Origin: Aggregatibacter sp. 2125159857 | GTDB lineage: Bacteria; Pseudomonadota; Gammaproteobacteria; Enterobacterales; Pasteurellaceae | DNA length: 64,000 nt | Direction: 5' to 3' | Assembly: GCF_017798005.1 (NCBI RefSeq) | Contig: NZ_CP072548.1 | Span: 1 to 64,000 of the forward strand | Part shown: positions 1 through 8,594 of the stretch, one piece after another | Position numbering within the stretch: position 1 is the first letter of the stretch | How the letters are laid out: every line of letters starts with the position of its first letter | The notes under the pieces: model-generated | Databases searched by the model: none | Told to the model about the DNA's origin: nothing | Seen by the model: the letters and a program-made list of their open reading frames with translations, nothing else | Made by a program: the position numbers and the translations under genes

Positions 1-1362
1 GTGGAAAACCGGTCTGATGCACTTTGGCAAAGCTGTTTGTTACAAATTCAAGATAAAATTCCTGCAGACGATTTCAAAATTTGGCTTTATCCGTTGCAAG
101 CAGAGGCAACGGCTGAGAGCCTTTTGCTTTATGCGTCAAATGCCTTTGTGCAAAAATGGGTGATCGATAATTACCTGCCATTAATTCTAGATGTTGCCCG
201 TCAAGCTAGCGCAAACCCAAATCTCAATGTATCTGTTATTGAAGGCATTAAACCCACTGCACCAAAAGTAGAGAAACCTACGAAAAAACAAAGTGCGGTC
301 GGTTTTTCGGAAGAAAAAAACACCAGTAAAACACCTTACAATTCCAACCTAAATACCAAATTAGTTTTCGAAAATTTTGTTGAGGGGAAATCCAACCAAC
401 TGGCGCGCGCAGTGGCGCAAAAGGTCGCAGATAATCCCGGCGAACAAACCGCTAATCCGCTCTTTTTATATGGCGGTACAGGCTTAGGTAAAACCCACTT
501 ATTGCATGCTATCGGCAACGGTATTATTGCCAACAATCCGGAGGCGCGCGTGGTGTATATTCATTCTGAGCGCTTCGTTCAACAGGTTGTGGCTTATATT
601 CGCGATAACAAAATGGAAGAGTTTAAAAAATTCTACCGATCTTTAGATGCGTTGTTAGTGGATGATATTCAATTTTTCAGCGATAAAGAAAAAACCCAAG
701 AAGAATTTTTCCATATTTTCAATACCTTATTTGAACGTGGTCGCCAAATCATTTTGACTTCAGACCGTTATCCACGAGAAATTGAAAAAATTGAAGAACG
801 CCTAAAATCTCGTTTTGGCTGGGGACTGACAACCGCCATTGAACCGCCTGATCTTGAAACCCGTGTTGCCATTTTGATGAAAAAAGCGGAAGAAAATAAC
901 GTGAATTTACCCCACGATGTGGCGTTTTTCATCGGTCAAAAATTACGCACCAATGTGCGAGAATTGGAAGGCGCCTTAAATCGAGTGAAAGCCATGCAGG
1001 AATTTAAAGGTGAACCGATTACTATCGATTTTGTGCGTGAAACCCTGAAAGATATGTTGGCACTGCAAGATAAGTTAGTCACGGTTGACAATATTCAAAA
1101 AGTGGTGGCGGAATACTACCGCATTAAAGTCTCCGATTTAAAATCAAAAAACCGCTCCCGCTCAGTGGCTCGTCCGCGCCAAGTGGCAATGGCGTTAGCA
1201 AAAGAATTGACCAACCGCAGCCTGCCGGAAATCGGTAAGTCTTTCGGGGATCGCGATCATACGACAGTATTACACGCGTGTCGTAAAGTCGTTGAATTAC
1301 GGGAATCCGAGCTGGATATCCAAGAAGATTGGGCTAATTTAATTCGAATTTTATCCGTATAG
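1..1362 (+). CDS. dnaA: Chromosomal replication initiator protein DnaA
   Basis: DnaA binds DnaA boxes at oriC, opens the duplex and loads DnaB. The 453-residue protein has the usual four-domain plan: an N-terminal interaction domain, a variable linker (about residues 85-115), an AAA+ ATPase core with Walker [10 protein letters not shown] at about residue 158 and Walker [10 protein letters not shown] near 217, and a C-terminal DNA-binding domain with the signature [14 protein letters not shown] near 418-431. The start is GTG at the first base of the window. No upstream sequence is visible, so promoter, DnaA boxes and oriC cannot be assessed. dnaN follows after 10 bases, which indicates an operon with dnaN and recF. 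Confidence 0.99.
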   Translation: MENRSDALWQSCLLQIQDKIPADDFKIWLYPLQAEATAESLLLYASNAFVQKWVIDNYLPLILDVARQASANPNLNVSVIEGIKPTAPKVEKPTKKQSAVGFSEEKNTSKTPYNSNLNTKLVFENFVEGKSNQLARAVAQKVADNPGEQTANPLFLYGGTGLGKTHLLHAIGNGIIANNPEARVVYIHSERFVQQVVAYIRDNKMEEFKKFYRSLDALLVDDIQFFSDKEKTQEEFFHIFNTLFERGRQIILTSDRYPREIEKIEERLKSRFGWGLTTAIEPPDLETRVAILMKKAEENNVNLPHDVAFFIGQKLRTNVRELEGALNRVKAMQEFKGEPITIDFVRETLKDMLALQDKLVTVDNIQKVVAEYYRIKVSDLKSKNRSRSVARPRQVAMALAKELTNRSLPEIGKSFGDRDHTTVLHACRKVVELRESELDIQEDWANLIRILSV

Positions 1363-1372
1363 GAGTCACCAA

Positions 1373-2473
1373 ATGCAATTTATTATTTCCCGCGAAAATT
1401 TATTGAAACCGTTGCAACAAGTGTGTGGCGTATTAAATAGTCGCCCGAATATTCCCGTGTTAAATAACGTCTTATTACACATTGAGAATCATCAATTAAC
1501 CATTACCGGCACGGATTTAGAAGTGGAGCTTTCCACCAAAACACCATTGCTTCATGCCGAACAAGATGGCAAATTCACCATGCCGGCAAAGAAATTCTTA
1601 GATATTTGCCGTAGTTTGCCGGAGAATGCGGAAATTACCGTCACATTTGAAGAAGATCGCGCCATTGTGCGTTCTGATCGCAGTAAGTTTAATTTATCCA
1701 CGTTACCCGCGGAAGATTATCCGAATCTCACGGATTGGCAATCAGAAGTGGATTTCACCCTTGAGCAAGCGACACTACGCCGTTTAATTGAAGCCACTCA
1801 ATTTTCCATGGCAAATCAAGACGCGCGCTATTTCTTAAATGGTATGAAATTTGAAACGGAAGGTAATTTATTACGCACCGTTGCAACCGATGGGCACCGT
1901 TTGGCGGTTTGTACTATTCCATTAGAACAAGATTTACAAACCCATTCGGTGATTTTACCGCGTAAAGGCGTGTTAGAACTGGCTCGTTTGTTGGAACCAA
2001 GCGATCAACCGGCGCGTTTGCAAATCGGTACCAATAACCTGCGCATTCAATTAAACAATATTACATTCACATCAAAACTTATTGATGGTCGTTTCCCTGA
2101 TTACCGTCGTGTGTTGCCACGCAACGCCACCCGCATCGTTGAAGCCGGTTGGGAAACCTTAAAACAAGCCTTTGTACGCGCGGCAATTTTATCTAACGAA
2201 CGTTTCCGTAGCGTACGCTTACAACTTAGTGAAAACCAACTGAAAATCACCGCCACCAACCCGGAACAAGAAGTGGCAGAAGAAATTATCGATGTCTCTT
2301 ACAGTGGCGAAGAAATGGAAGTGGGCTTTAACGTCAGCTATATTCTTGATGTATTGAATGCGTTGAAATGCAATCAAGTGCGTATGCGCTTAACCGATGC
2401 TTCTTCCAGCTGCTTAATTGAAGATTGTGAAGACGCCAGCGCAGAATATGTGATTATGCCGATGCGCTTATAA
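1373..2473 (+). CDS. dnaN: DNA polymerase III beta subunit (sliding clamp)
   Basis: DnaN forms the dimeric ring that tethers DNA polymerase III and other enzymes to DNA. The 366-residue length matches the family and the sequence aligns from the first residue (MQFIISRENLLKPLQQV) to the typical C-terminus ending VIMPMRL, the region that binds clamp-interacting partners. A ribosome site (AGGAG) lies just before the ATG in the 10-base gap after dnaA. recF begins 3 bases downstream, so the three genes form the classical dnaA-dnaN-recF operon. Confidence 0.99.
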   Translation: MQFIISRENLLKPLQQVCGVLNSRPNIPVLNNVLLHIENHQLTITGTDLEVELSTKTPLLHAEQDGKFTMPAKKFLDICRSLPENAEITVTFEEDRAIVRSDRSKFNLSTLPAEDYPNLTDWQSEVDFTLEQATLRRLIEATQFSMANQDARYFLNGMKFETEGNLLRTVATDGHRLAVCTIPLEQDLQTHSVILPRKGVLELARLLEPSDQPARLQIGTNNLRIQLNNITFTSKLIDGRFPDYRRVLPRNATRIVEAGWETLKQAFVRAAILSNERFRSVRLQLSENQLKITATNPEQEVAEEIIDVSYSGEEMEVGFNVSYILDVLNALKCNQVRMRLTDASSSCLIEDCEDASAEYVIMPMRL

Positions 2474-2476
2474 TCT

Positions 2477-3553
2477 ATGGCGATTTCACGTTTAACCGTT
2501 GAAAATTTTCGTAATTTACAAGCCGTGGATCTGGAATTAGATCACGGCTTTAACTTTTTGGTTGGCAACAACGGTAGCGGCAAAACCAGCTTATTGGAAG
2601 CCATTTTCTATTTAGGTCACGGACGCTCTTTTAAAAGTGCGGTCAGTAATCGGATTATTTCTTACGATCAACCGCACTTTACCCTCTTTGGGCAAATTCA
2701 AGAACAGCAACATCAATGGTCGGTAGGTTTACAAAAGCTACGCCAAGGCAACACGCTCGTGAAAATCAATGGCGAAGACGGCAATAAAATTTCCGACCTC
2801 GCACACTTATTGCCCATGCAAATCATCACGCCGGAAGGTTTAAATTTGCTCAACGGCGGCCCTAGCTATCGCCGCGCCTTTCTTGATTGGGGCTTATTTC
2901 ATCATCACGTGAGTTTTTATAACCTGTGGGCGAGTTTAAGCCGTTTACTCAAACAACGAAATGCCGCCTTACAGCAAATTTCCGGTTATCAACAAATGAA
3001 AATTTGGGATGTGGAATTAGTCAAACTTGCTGAGCAGGTAAGTCTGCTCAGAGCCGAATATGCGCAGGCCCTACAACTGGAAATTGAACAAACCTGCCGT
3101 TTATTCCTGCCGGAACTCGACATTAGCGCGAGTTTTCATCAAGGCTGGGAAAAAGAACAAAGCTACGCAGAATTGCTAGAGCGTAATTTCCAGCGGGATC
3201 GTGCATTAGGCTATACGGTTTCCGGTCCGCAAAAAGCCGATTTTCGCTTTAAAGCCAATGGATTGCCGGTGGAAGATATTTTATCGCGTGGTCAGCTGAA
3301 ATTATTAATGTGTGCATTACGTTTGGCTCAGGGTGAACATTTGATGCAACAAAAACAGCGCCATTGTATTTTCCTCATTGATGACTTTGCCTCCGAGTTG
3401 GATCAAACTAAACGCAGTCTTCTCGCTGAACGCCTACAAAACAGCGGCTCACAAGTTTTTGTCACCGCCATTACACAAAACCAGCTCAAAGAAATGCAAC
3501 CGAAAAAGCACCGTACTTTTAAGATCGAGTCAGGCAAAATTGAATCATTATAA
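2477..3553 (+). CDS. recF: DNA replication and repair protein RecF
   Basis: RecF is an SMC-like ATPase that helps load RecA on gapped DNA with RecO and RecR. The 358-residue protein shows Walker A GNNGSGKTS near residue 34, the ABC-type signature LSRGQLKLLMCALRLAQ near 272-288, and Walker B IFLIDDFASELD near 299-310. It is translationally close to dnaN (3-base gap, no separate promoter seen). In many relatives gyrB follows recF; here a convergent methyltransferase gene follows instead, so the operon ends at recF. recO, its partner, is at 17337. Confidence 0.99.
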   Translation: MAISRLTVENFRNLQAVDLELDHGFNFLVGNNGSGKTSLLEAIFYLGHGRSFKSAVSNRIISYDQPHFTLFGQIQEQQHQWSVGLQKLRQGNTLVKINGEDGNKISDLAHLLPMQIITPEGLNLLNGGPSYRRAFLDWGLFHHHVSFYNLWASLSRLLKQRNAALQQISGYQQMKIWDVELVKLAEQVSLLRAEYAQALQLEIEQTCRLFLPELDISASFHQGWEKEQSYAELLERNFQRDRALGYTVSGPQKADFRFKANGLPVEDILSRGQLKLLMCALRLAQGEHLMQQKQRHCIFLIDDFASELDQTKRSLLAERLQNSGSQVFVTAITQNQLKEMQPKKHRTFKIESGKIESL

Positions 3554-3558
3554 AAGAA

Positions 3559-3584
3559 ATTAGCCTCCAGTTTGGGAGGCTAAT
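3559..3584 (-). terminator. Intrinsic terminator between recF and the methyltransferase gene
   Basis: A perfect 10-bp stem (ATTAGCCTCC with GGAGGCTAAT) encloses a 6-base loop. On the minus strand it is followed by TTTCTTTTA, so it best serves the minus-strand methyltransferase gene. On the plus strand the run after the stem is T-poor, so recF termination here would be weaker. Confidence 0.75.
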
Positions 3585-3598
3585 CTCAAGAAAGTAGA

Positions 3599-4354
3599 TC
3601 ACTTCTGACTACAAACCGCAATAAAATGCAATTTATGCTCAGGGTCATTAAAGGTGCTAAACATTTTCTTAAACTGCTCACGATTTTCCGCTTTCATGGC
3701 ATTTTTAATGATTTTCAGTGTACCTAACACGCCTTCGTCATAGATCATGCCTTTTGGCGACAACAGTGTCATCTCACCGGAAAAGGTTTCAATATTACGA
3801 AAACCACTGTCTAAAAATACTTGTTTCCACCCCTCTTTGGTTAATGGCGTGACCGTCACATTGATGGCATTGCGCATATTTTCCAAAATGGTTTTATGGT
3901 CATCCCCTACTAACATCACATCATGAGTCAGCAAAAAGCCACCCGGTTTCAATACGCGAAAATATTCGGCAACGGCCTTCATTTTGGCTTCAACAGGCAA
4001 CATGGTGAGCATCGCCTCATTAATCACAATGTCAAACGTATTATCTTCAAAAGGCAATTTCATCGCATTGGCACGTTGCACATGGATTTTATCCTGTAAA
4101 TTATTCGCAGCAATATTGGCTCTAGCTTTTTCCAAGGCGTTTTCATCTAAATCAACACCTTCAATCCGGCAACCATATTGTTTTGCCAAGCCAATGGCGG
4201 TGGTGCACATATTGCAGGCCACTTCGAGGACTTTTTTATCTTTATTAAAATCACCGCTTGCAATCAACCAATCGGTGGCTTTACGACCGCCAGGGCGCAA
4301 ACGGGTTTTACCTAAACGTGCCAAAAAATTATGACCGACTTCTTCTTTAGCCAT
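3599..4354 (-). CDS. Class I SAM-dependent methyltransferase, substrate unknown
   Basis: The 251-residue protein has a Rossmann-type methyltransferase fold: motif I region VLEVACNMCTT near residue 39, acidic ribose-binding loop EGVDLDENAL near 62, motif FDIVINEAMLTMLP near 108, and post-motif VLKPGGFLLTHD near 138. Motif I lacks the normal ExGxGxG glycines and instead has a Cys-rich EVACNMC, a feature of some quinone or arsenite-type methyltransferase relatives; I cannot assign a substrate. The gene is monocistronic on the minus strand with a terminator at 3559-3584. The N-terminus (MAKEEVGHNF) has a ribosome site AGGAG a few bases upstream (4362-4366 on the complement). Confidence 0.85.
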   Translation of the reverse strand: MAKEEVGHNFLARLGKTRLRPGGRKATDWLIASGDFNKDKKVLEVACNMCTTAIGLAKQYGCRIEGVDLDENALEKARANIAANNLQDKIHVQRANAMKLPFEDNTFDIVINEAMLTMLPVEAKMKAVAEYFRVLKPGGFLLTHDVMLVGDDHKTILENMRNAINVTVTPLTKEGWKQVFLDSGFRNIETFSGEMTLLSPKGMIYDEGVLGTLKIIKNAMKAENREQFKKMFSTFNDPEHKLHFIAVCSQK

Positions 4355-4532
4355 CTGATTTCTCCTAAATAAAATAGCAGTGATGCCTATTATAAATAAA
4401 TCTCATTTCGATTAAAGAAAAAAGATAAAAAATTCAAATGTCGTTGATAGTCAATAACATTCTAAAAATGCTCGATTTATGCCTTATTTTAGTTAGAATA
4501 TAAGAGATCTTTAACATAAAAGGAGTACATAA

Positions 4533-5102
4533 ATGAAATTTAAAACGCTCTTAGCCGTAAGCATCAGCGCAATCTGTGCGAGCGCTGTCGCCAATGCGCA
4601 TGAACACAAACACGACCATATGGCACCTACCGGTGCTTCCATTGAAGTGAAAGTACAACAACTTGATCCGGTAAACGGTAATAAAGATGTGGGGACCGTT
4701 ACCATTACTGAATCCAATTACGGTTTAGTGTTTACCCCGAATTTGCAAGGATTAAGCGAAGGATTACATGGTTTCCATATTCATGAAAATCCAAGTTGTG
4801 AACCAAAAGAAAAAGAAGGAAAACTCACTGCGGGCTTAGGCGCTGGCGGTCACTGGGATCCTAAAGGCACAAAACAACATGGCTATCCATGGCAAGATGA
4901 CGCCCATTTAGGGGATCTACCGGCATTAACCGTATTACATGATGGCACAGCCACCAATCCGGTTCTTGCGCCACGCCTTAAACACCTTGATGAGGTTCGT
5001 GGTCATTCCATCATGATCCATGCCGGTGGCGACAATCACTCTGATCACCCAGCACCACTTGGCGGTGGCGGTGCACGTATGGCATGTGGTGTAATTAAAT
5101 AA
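4533..5102 (+). CDS. sodC: Periplasmic Cu/Zn superoxide dismutase
   Basis: SodC converts superoxide to peroxide in the periplasm and protects against host oxidative burst. The 189-residue precursor has a Sec signal peptide (residues 1 to about 22, [22 protein letters not shown]) and then a His-rich stretch HEHKHDH that may help metal capture. Metal ligands are visible in [14 protein letters not shown] and KQHG, the conserved disulfide cysteines lie in NPSCE and MACGV, and the active-site arginine is in [10 protein letters not shown]. The ribosome site AAGGAG sits 7 bases before ATG. A terminator follows at 5182-5224, so it is transcribed alone. Confidence 0.97.
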   Translation: MKFKTLLAVSISAICASAVANAHEHKHDHMAPTGASIEVKVQQLDPVNGNKDVGTVTITESNYGLVFTPNLQGLSEGLHGFHIHENPSCEPKEKEGKLTAGLGAGGHWDPKGTKQHGYPWQDDAHLGDLPALTVLHDGTATNPVLAPRLKHLDEVRGHSIMIHAGGDNHSDHPAPLGGGGARMACGVIK

Positions 5103-5181
5103 GCCAACGACGAAACACTAAAAGTGCGGTGGAAAATAATTAAGAATTGAATCCGCCCACGAAAAACGAGACAATAAAATT

Positions 5182-5224
5182 AAGGACTGACAACGATATT
5201 ACATCGAAATCAGTCCTTTTTATT
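5182..5224 (+). terminator. Intrinsic terminator after sodC
   Basis: A 9-bp stem (AAGGACTGA with TCAGTCCTT) has an inner loop of about 19 bases and is followed by TTTTTATTT. Confidence 0.75.
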
Positions 5225-5298
5225 TCTGTTGAAGTGAGCTGCGATATAATCACTTAACGTAATCCTAACAACCTCAGTGCTTGTCTTTCTTACATTAA

Positions 5299-5349
5299 TT
5301 AAGCGCCATCATGCACGTTCCACATTAGATTCCGTGCCGTGGCGCTTAA
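5299..5349. repeat. Long imperfect palindrome in the sodC-ydcH gap
   Basis: The gap 5103-5454 holds no supported gene. Within it a perfect 10-bp inverted repeat (TTAAGCGCCA with TGGCGCTTAA) encloses a second nested stem (GCACG with CGTGC, 5313-5337). A further GGCAC/GTGCC pair follows at about 5369-5391 and an uptake signal at 5418-5430. There is no poly-T tract. It could be a degenerate mobile palindrome or a structured RNA; nothing decides between these. Confidence 0.4.
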
Positions 5350-5454
5350 ATCTTACTTAAGACACATTGGCACAATGAGCCTTATCGTGCCGCAGTCAGC
5401 GATAAATTACTGAGTTTTTGACCGCACTTTACACGTGCATTCTCTGCCATTAAC

Positions 5455-5673
5455 TTATTTTGCGTCAGCCTTTTTCAACACTTCGTACATGGCATCTTTT
5501 AAGCGTAATTTTTCCTTCTTCAACAATTCCACTTCATTGTGCGTGCCCAATTCAATATTGGATTCGATGTTTTTAATACGTTGATCGAGCTCATTATGTT
5601 TATCAAACAAATTGGCAAAATGTGCATCTTCAGTTTTAAGTTTAGTAATTAGATCTCTAAATTCAGGAAACAT
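5455..5673 (-). CDS. YdcH/SlyX-like small coiled-coil protein (DUF465 type)
   Basis: This 72-residue acidic-basic helical protein (MFPEFRDLITKLKTEDAHFANLFD...) matches the conserved pattern of the DUF465/YdcH family: an HFANLFDKHNELDQRI core followed by a KKEKLRLKDAMYEVL helix. The function of the family is not known. It is probably a soluble two-helix hairpin. It stands alone on the minus strand; upstream bases contain GAGGTATTTCC before ATG, an adequate ribosome site. Confidence 0.85.
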   Translation of the reverse strand: MFPEFRDLITKLKTEDAHFANLFDKHNELDQRIKNIESNIELGTHNEVELLKKEKLRLKDAMYEVLKKADAK

Positions 5674-5800
5674 AGTGGAAATACCTCATATCAAGTTTTG
5701 ATTCGACATAACGACTGTTATGTTAGGGTTATAGTAGCAAATCTCACCGGAAATAAATGTGCGAGAGATCACAAAATAAGTGTATAACGTATAACGCTTA

Positions 5801-6274
5801 CTACAATCTGTGTTCTTGCTTAATTTTATCTAACAACGCATCGCAACACGCATCTAATAATTCATAGGTTTGATTGAAATTTTTGGTAAACCACGGATCC
5901 GGAATGTGATCGATGCCTAAATCTGGGCAAAGTGCGGTGATTTGAAACAGTTTTTCCGGATGATGTCCAAATAGTGTTTCCAAATCCCGTAGATTCTCAT
6001 TGTCCATAGCAATGAGATAATCAAAATCTGCCCAATCTTTTGACCGCACTTTGCGACTGACAAAATCGTTCGACGCGATTTTATGTTGATCCAGGATGTC
6101 CGCCGTGCCACAGTGCATGCCTTCACCGTCATGCCAGCCGGAGGTACCGGCGCTGGCAGTAAAAATTTTATCTTGCAAATGGGCTTGTTTAATTTTTTCC
6201 CGCATTAAATATTCCGCCATCGGGGAACGACAAATATTGCCTAAACAAACGAAAAGGATGTTGATTGGTTGCAT
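5801..6274 (-). CDS. Low-molecular-weight protein tyrosine phosphatase
   Basis: The 157-residue protein begins with the family P-loop VCLGNICRSPMAE (CX5R, nucleophile Cys and Arg at about residues 10 and 16) and ends with the general-acid loop IPDPWF near 126. It dephosphorylates phosphotyrosine in proteins; E. coli Wzb and Etp are relatives, but no capsule genes are nearby, so its partner is unknown. It lies downstream of rimO on the same strand behind a strong terminator, implying its own promoter. Confidence 0.93.
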   Translation of the reverse strand: MQPINILFVCLGNICRSPMAEYLMREKIKQAHLQDKIFTASAGTSGWHDGEGMHCGTADILDQHKIASNDFVSRKVRSKDWADFDYLIAMDNENLRDLETLFGHHPEKLFQITALCPDLGIDHIPDPWFTKNFNQTYELLDACCDALLDKIKQEHRL

Positions 6275-6297
6275 TCTTTTTCTCTCTCTAAAGTCAT

Positions 6298-6326
6298 AAA
6301 AAAATCCTCATGGCGAGGATTTTTGT
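6298..6326 (-). terminator. Intrinsic terminator after rimO
   Basis: On the minus strand AATCCTC pairs with GAGGATT around a 5-base loop and is followed by a T tract. It separates rimO from the downstream phosphatase gene. Confidence 0.8.
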
Positions 6327-6334
6327 TGAAGGAA

Positions 6335-7666
6335 TTAACAGGTTCCCCATAAATCGTATTCATCGGCATCCGTAATCTGCACAGAAATAACGTCGCCAAT
6401 ATTGACCGCACTTTGGCTTTGATTATCTACATAGACCAAGCCATCAATTTCCGGCGCATCCGCCATGGAACGACCAATAATGCCTTCTTCGTTGATTTCA
6501 TCCACAATGACTTTCAACGTTTTGCCGATTTTTTGTTGTAAACGGGCGGCGGAAATAGCTTGTTGGAGTTGCATGAAACGATGATAACGTTCTTCTTTCA
6601 CGTCTTCCGGTACTTGATCCGGCATCTCTGTCGCCGGCGCACCTTCTACCGGACTGAATTTGAAACAACCCACGCGATCTAACTGGGCTTCTTTCAAGAA
6701 ATCCAACAGCATTTGGAAATCTTCTTCCGTTTCCCCCGGGAAGCCAACGATAAAGGTGGAGCGTAAGGTTAATTCCGGGCAAATTTCACGCCAAGCTTTA
6801 ATGCGCTCTAAAGTGCGGTCGATTTTGCCGGGTCTTTTCATGGCTTTCAGGATTTTCGGGCTGGCGTGTTGCAATGGAATGTCCAAATAAGGCAACAGCT
6901 TGCCTTCCGCCATCAGTGGAATCAATTCGTCCACGTGCGGATACGGATAAACATAGTGCAAGCGAACCCAAATGCCCAAATTGCCTAATTGGCGACACAA
7001 GCTGATTAAATTGTTTTTAATTGGCATGCCGTTCCAGAAGACGGTTTTGTTTTGGTTTTCTTTGGTTTGGTCTAAGGCATAAGCGGAGGTGTCTTGGGAA
7101 ACGATTAACAGCTCTTTTACGCCGGCATCCACCAAACGTTTAGCTTCATCCAAGACTTGAGTAATCGGACGGCTATCTAAATCGCCACGCATAGACGGGA
7201 TAATACAGAAAGTGCAACGATGATCGCAGCCTTCAGAAATTTTTAAATAGGCGTAATGTTTTGGCGTGAGTTTCACACCTTGCGCCGGTAGCAGGCTTTC
7301 ATATGGATTATAGGCCGGTTTCGGTACATATTTTTGCACCTGGTTCATCACGGTTTCATAACTGTGTGGGCCGCTGATTTCCAACACTTTTGGATGCACT
7401 TGGCGAATTTGATCTTCTTTTGCACCAAGGCAGCCGGTCACAATTACTTTACCGTTTTCTTCTAACGCTTCGCCAATGGCTTCCAAAGATTCTTGTACGG
7501 CGCTGTCAATAAAGCCACAGGTGTTCACGATCACTAAATCAGCATTTTCATAGCTCGGAATAATGTTATAACCGTTGGAACGTAATTCCGTCAGAATACG
7601 TTCTGAATCCACTAAATTTTTGGGACAACCAAGGCTGACAAAGCCGATGTTTGGGGTAGAACTCAT
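6335..7666 (-). CDS. rimO: Ribosomal protein S12 methylthiotransferase RimO
   Basis: RimO is a radical-SAM enzyme that methylthiolates the conserved aspartate of ribosomal protein S12. The N-terminal UPF0004 domain has three Cys for an auxiliary cluster (LGCPKN, NTCGF, GCLGA). The radical-SAM motif CDHRCTFC follows at about residue 150 and a TRAM domain closes the protein. An in-frame ORF extends 41 codons further upstream to 7789, but homologues begin at [17 protein letters not shown], so I place the start at 7666 (443 residues). It is divergent from arfA, which shares the 200-base upstream region. Confidence 0.96.
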   Translation of the reverse strand: MSSTPNIGFVSLGCPKNLVDSERILTELRSNGYNIIPSYENADLVIVNTCGFIDSAVQESLEAIGEALEENGKVIVTGCLGAKEDQIRQVHPKVLEISGPHSYETVMNQVQKYVPKPAYNPYESLLPAQGVKLTPKHYAYLKISEGCDHRCTFCIIPSMRGDLDSRPITQVLDEAKRLVDAGVKELLIVSQDTSAYALDQTKENQNKTVFWNGMPIKNNLISLCRQLGNLGIWVRLHYVYPYPHVDELIPLMAEGKLLPYLDIPLQHASPKILKAMKRPGKIDRTLERIKAWREICPELTLRSTFIVGFPGETEEDFQMLLDFLKEAQLDRVGCFKFSPVEGAPATEMPDQVPEDVKEERYHRFMQLQQAISAARLQQKIGKTLKVIVDEINEEGIIGRSMADAPEIDGLVYVDNQSQSAVNIGDVISVQITDADEYDLWGTC

Positions 7667-7881
7667 AAATTTTCTCAAAAAGTCTATCGCGGGTAATAAA
7701 AAAGGGGCTAATTCTACCTTTTTTTGTACAAAAAGGCGACAGTGAAATGCCAATAAAAATTGGGTTTTCGCGTTTCGCTTTCCGTGCAACAGCTTTTCAT
7801 TTCAGCGGAATCCGCTATAATGTGTGCCGTTTTTTAGCCCTTAAAAAACACATTATATTTTCATTCACAAGAGGAAGAATC

Positions 7882-8166
7882 ATGGCAAAACAAAAACATG
7901 CCTTGCAGACACCGCCTCAACATTCGCAAGGAACAATGACCTATCAGCATCAGCGCGGTGTGATTAAAGAGAATGCAATTCAAGCGTTATTACACGATAA
8001 ACTCTTTCGCCAACGCATTGAACGAAATAAGAAAGGCAAAGGCAGCTATCAACGTCAAGCGAAACACGCGAATCGTTATTACGAAAAGCCCGATAATAAG
8101 ATTTCTATGATAAGAGATTTTATTATCGGGCTTTTTTCTATTCGTAAAGTTTATGTAATGTATTGA
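7882..8166 (+). CDS. arfA: Alternative ribosome-rescue factor A, with terminator inside the gene
   Basis: ArfA recruits RF2 to ribosomes stalled on non-stop mRNA and is the backup for tmRNA. The core [36 protein letters not shown] is unmistakably ArfA, preceded by a longer N-terminus than in E. coli. The start at 7882 follows an AGAGGA ribosome site; the upstream in-frame extension to 7747 has no support. A 16-bp hairpin with a T tract (8084-8137) lies inside the ORF before its stop at 8164. Transcription should therefore often end without a stop codon and yield a tmRNA-tagged, degraded product, the known ArfA control logic. The full ORF encodes 94 residues with a hydrophobic tail ([12 protein letters not shown]) that would normally be missing from the active form. 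Confidence 0.93.
   Translation: MAKQKHALQTPPQHSQGTMTYQHQRGVIKENAIQALLHDKLFRQRIERNKKGKGSYQRQAKHANRYYEKPDNKISMIRDFIIGLFSIRKVYVMY
8084..8137 (+). terminator. Hairpin and T tract inside arfA
   Basis: A perfect 16-bp stem (left arm 8084-8099, right arm 8120-8135, core AAGCCCGATAATAA) is followed by six T residues. It has the form of an intrinsic terminator yet lies wholly within the arfA reading frame, about 30 bases before its stop. A stem this long is also a plausible RNase III substrate, the mechanism known for E. coli arfA. Confidence 0.9.
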
Positions 8167-8182
8167 TATGAATGAGGTTATT

Positions 8183-8479
8183 ATGACAGTGAAAACAGAA
8201 ATTTTATTTAACAACACATGGAACGTCAGAATCAGCGATCCGGGCGAAGAAGGGGCGAAAAGCCACTTTTTTGAGACCATTTATGTGACCTTAGAAGCGC
8301 ACATCAACGGCAATGAAACAAACTATACCTTTACCCGCAAAGTGGAAGACCAAATTAAAATTAAAAAAGACTTCACCGATTTGGATGAATTGTTCATTTA
8401 TTTGAGTGAGCAAATTTCTCCGGTAGCATTGGGGCATTTGGGGATTAAAATCGGCAATTTAGGGCTGGTAAAAGATTAA
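8183..8479 (+). CDS. Small conserved-looking protein of unknown function
   Basis: A 98-residue soluble protein (MTVKTEILFNNTW...) with alternating beta-like segments, no membrane segment and no cysteine. I do not recognise a characterised family; it resembles hypothetical proteins restricted to Pasteurellaceae. The ATG at 8183 is preferred over the in-frame ATG at 8168 because GAGGTT lies 5 to 6 bases before it. It starts 16 bases after arfA, but the arfA terminator between them means read-through or a separate promoter. A bidirectional terminator follows. Confidence 0.7.
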   Translation: MTVKTEILFNNTWNVRISDPGEEGAKSHFFETIYVTLEAHINGNETNYTFTRKVEDQIKIKKDFTDLDELFIYLSEQISPVALGHLGIKIGNLGLVKD

Positions 8480-8485
8480 CTGATA

Positions 8486-8522
8486 AAAAAAGAAACCCGA
8501 TATTACATCGGGTTTCTTTTTA
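8486..8522. terminator. Bidirectional terminator between the small ORF and mglC
   Basis: The stem AAAGAAACCCGAT with its complement ATCGGGTTTCTTT has A-rich left and T-rich right flanks. It can therefore stop the plus-strand gene and, read on the minus strand, the mgl operon. Confidence 0.8.
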
Positions 8523-8594
8523 TGCCATCGAACCATAACATATAAAGTGCGGTCGTTTTTTATGGCGTTTTTTAACGTTTCATGAATCGGAAGA

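Noticed and set aside
1..300. oriC or DnaA boxes at the left edge
   Set aside because: The window starts at the dnaA start codon; upstream DNA is absent and no cluster of DnaA boxes is visible inside.
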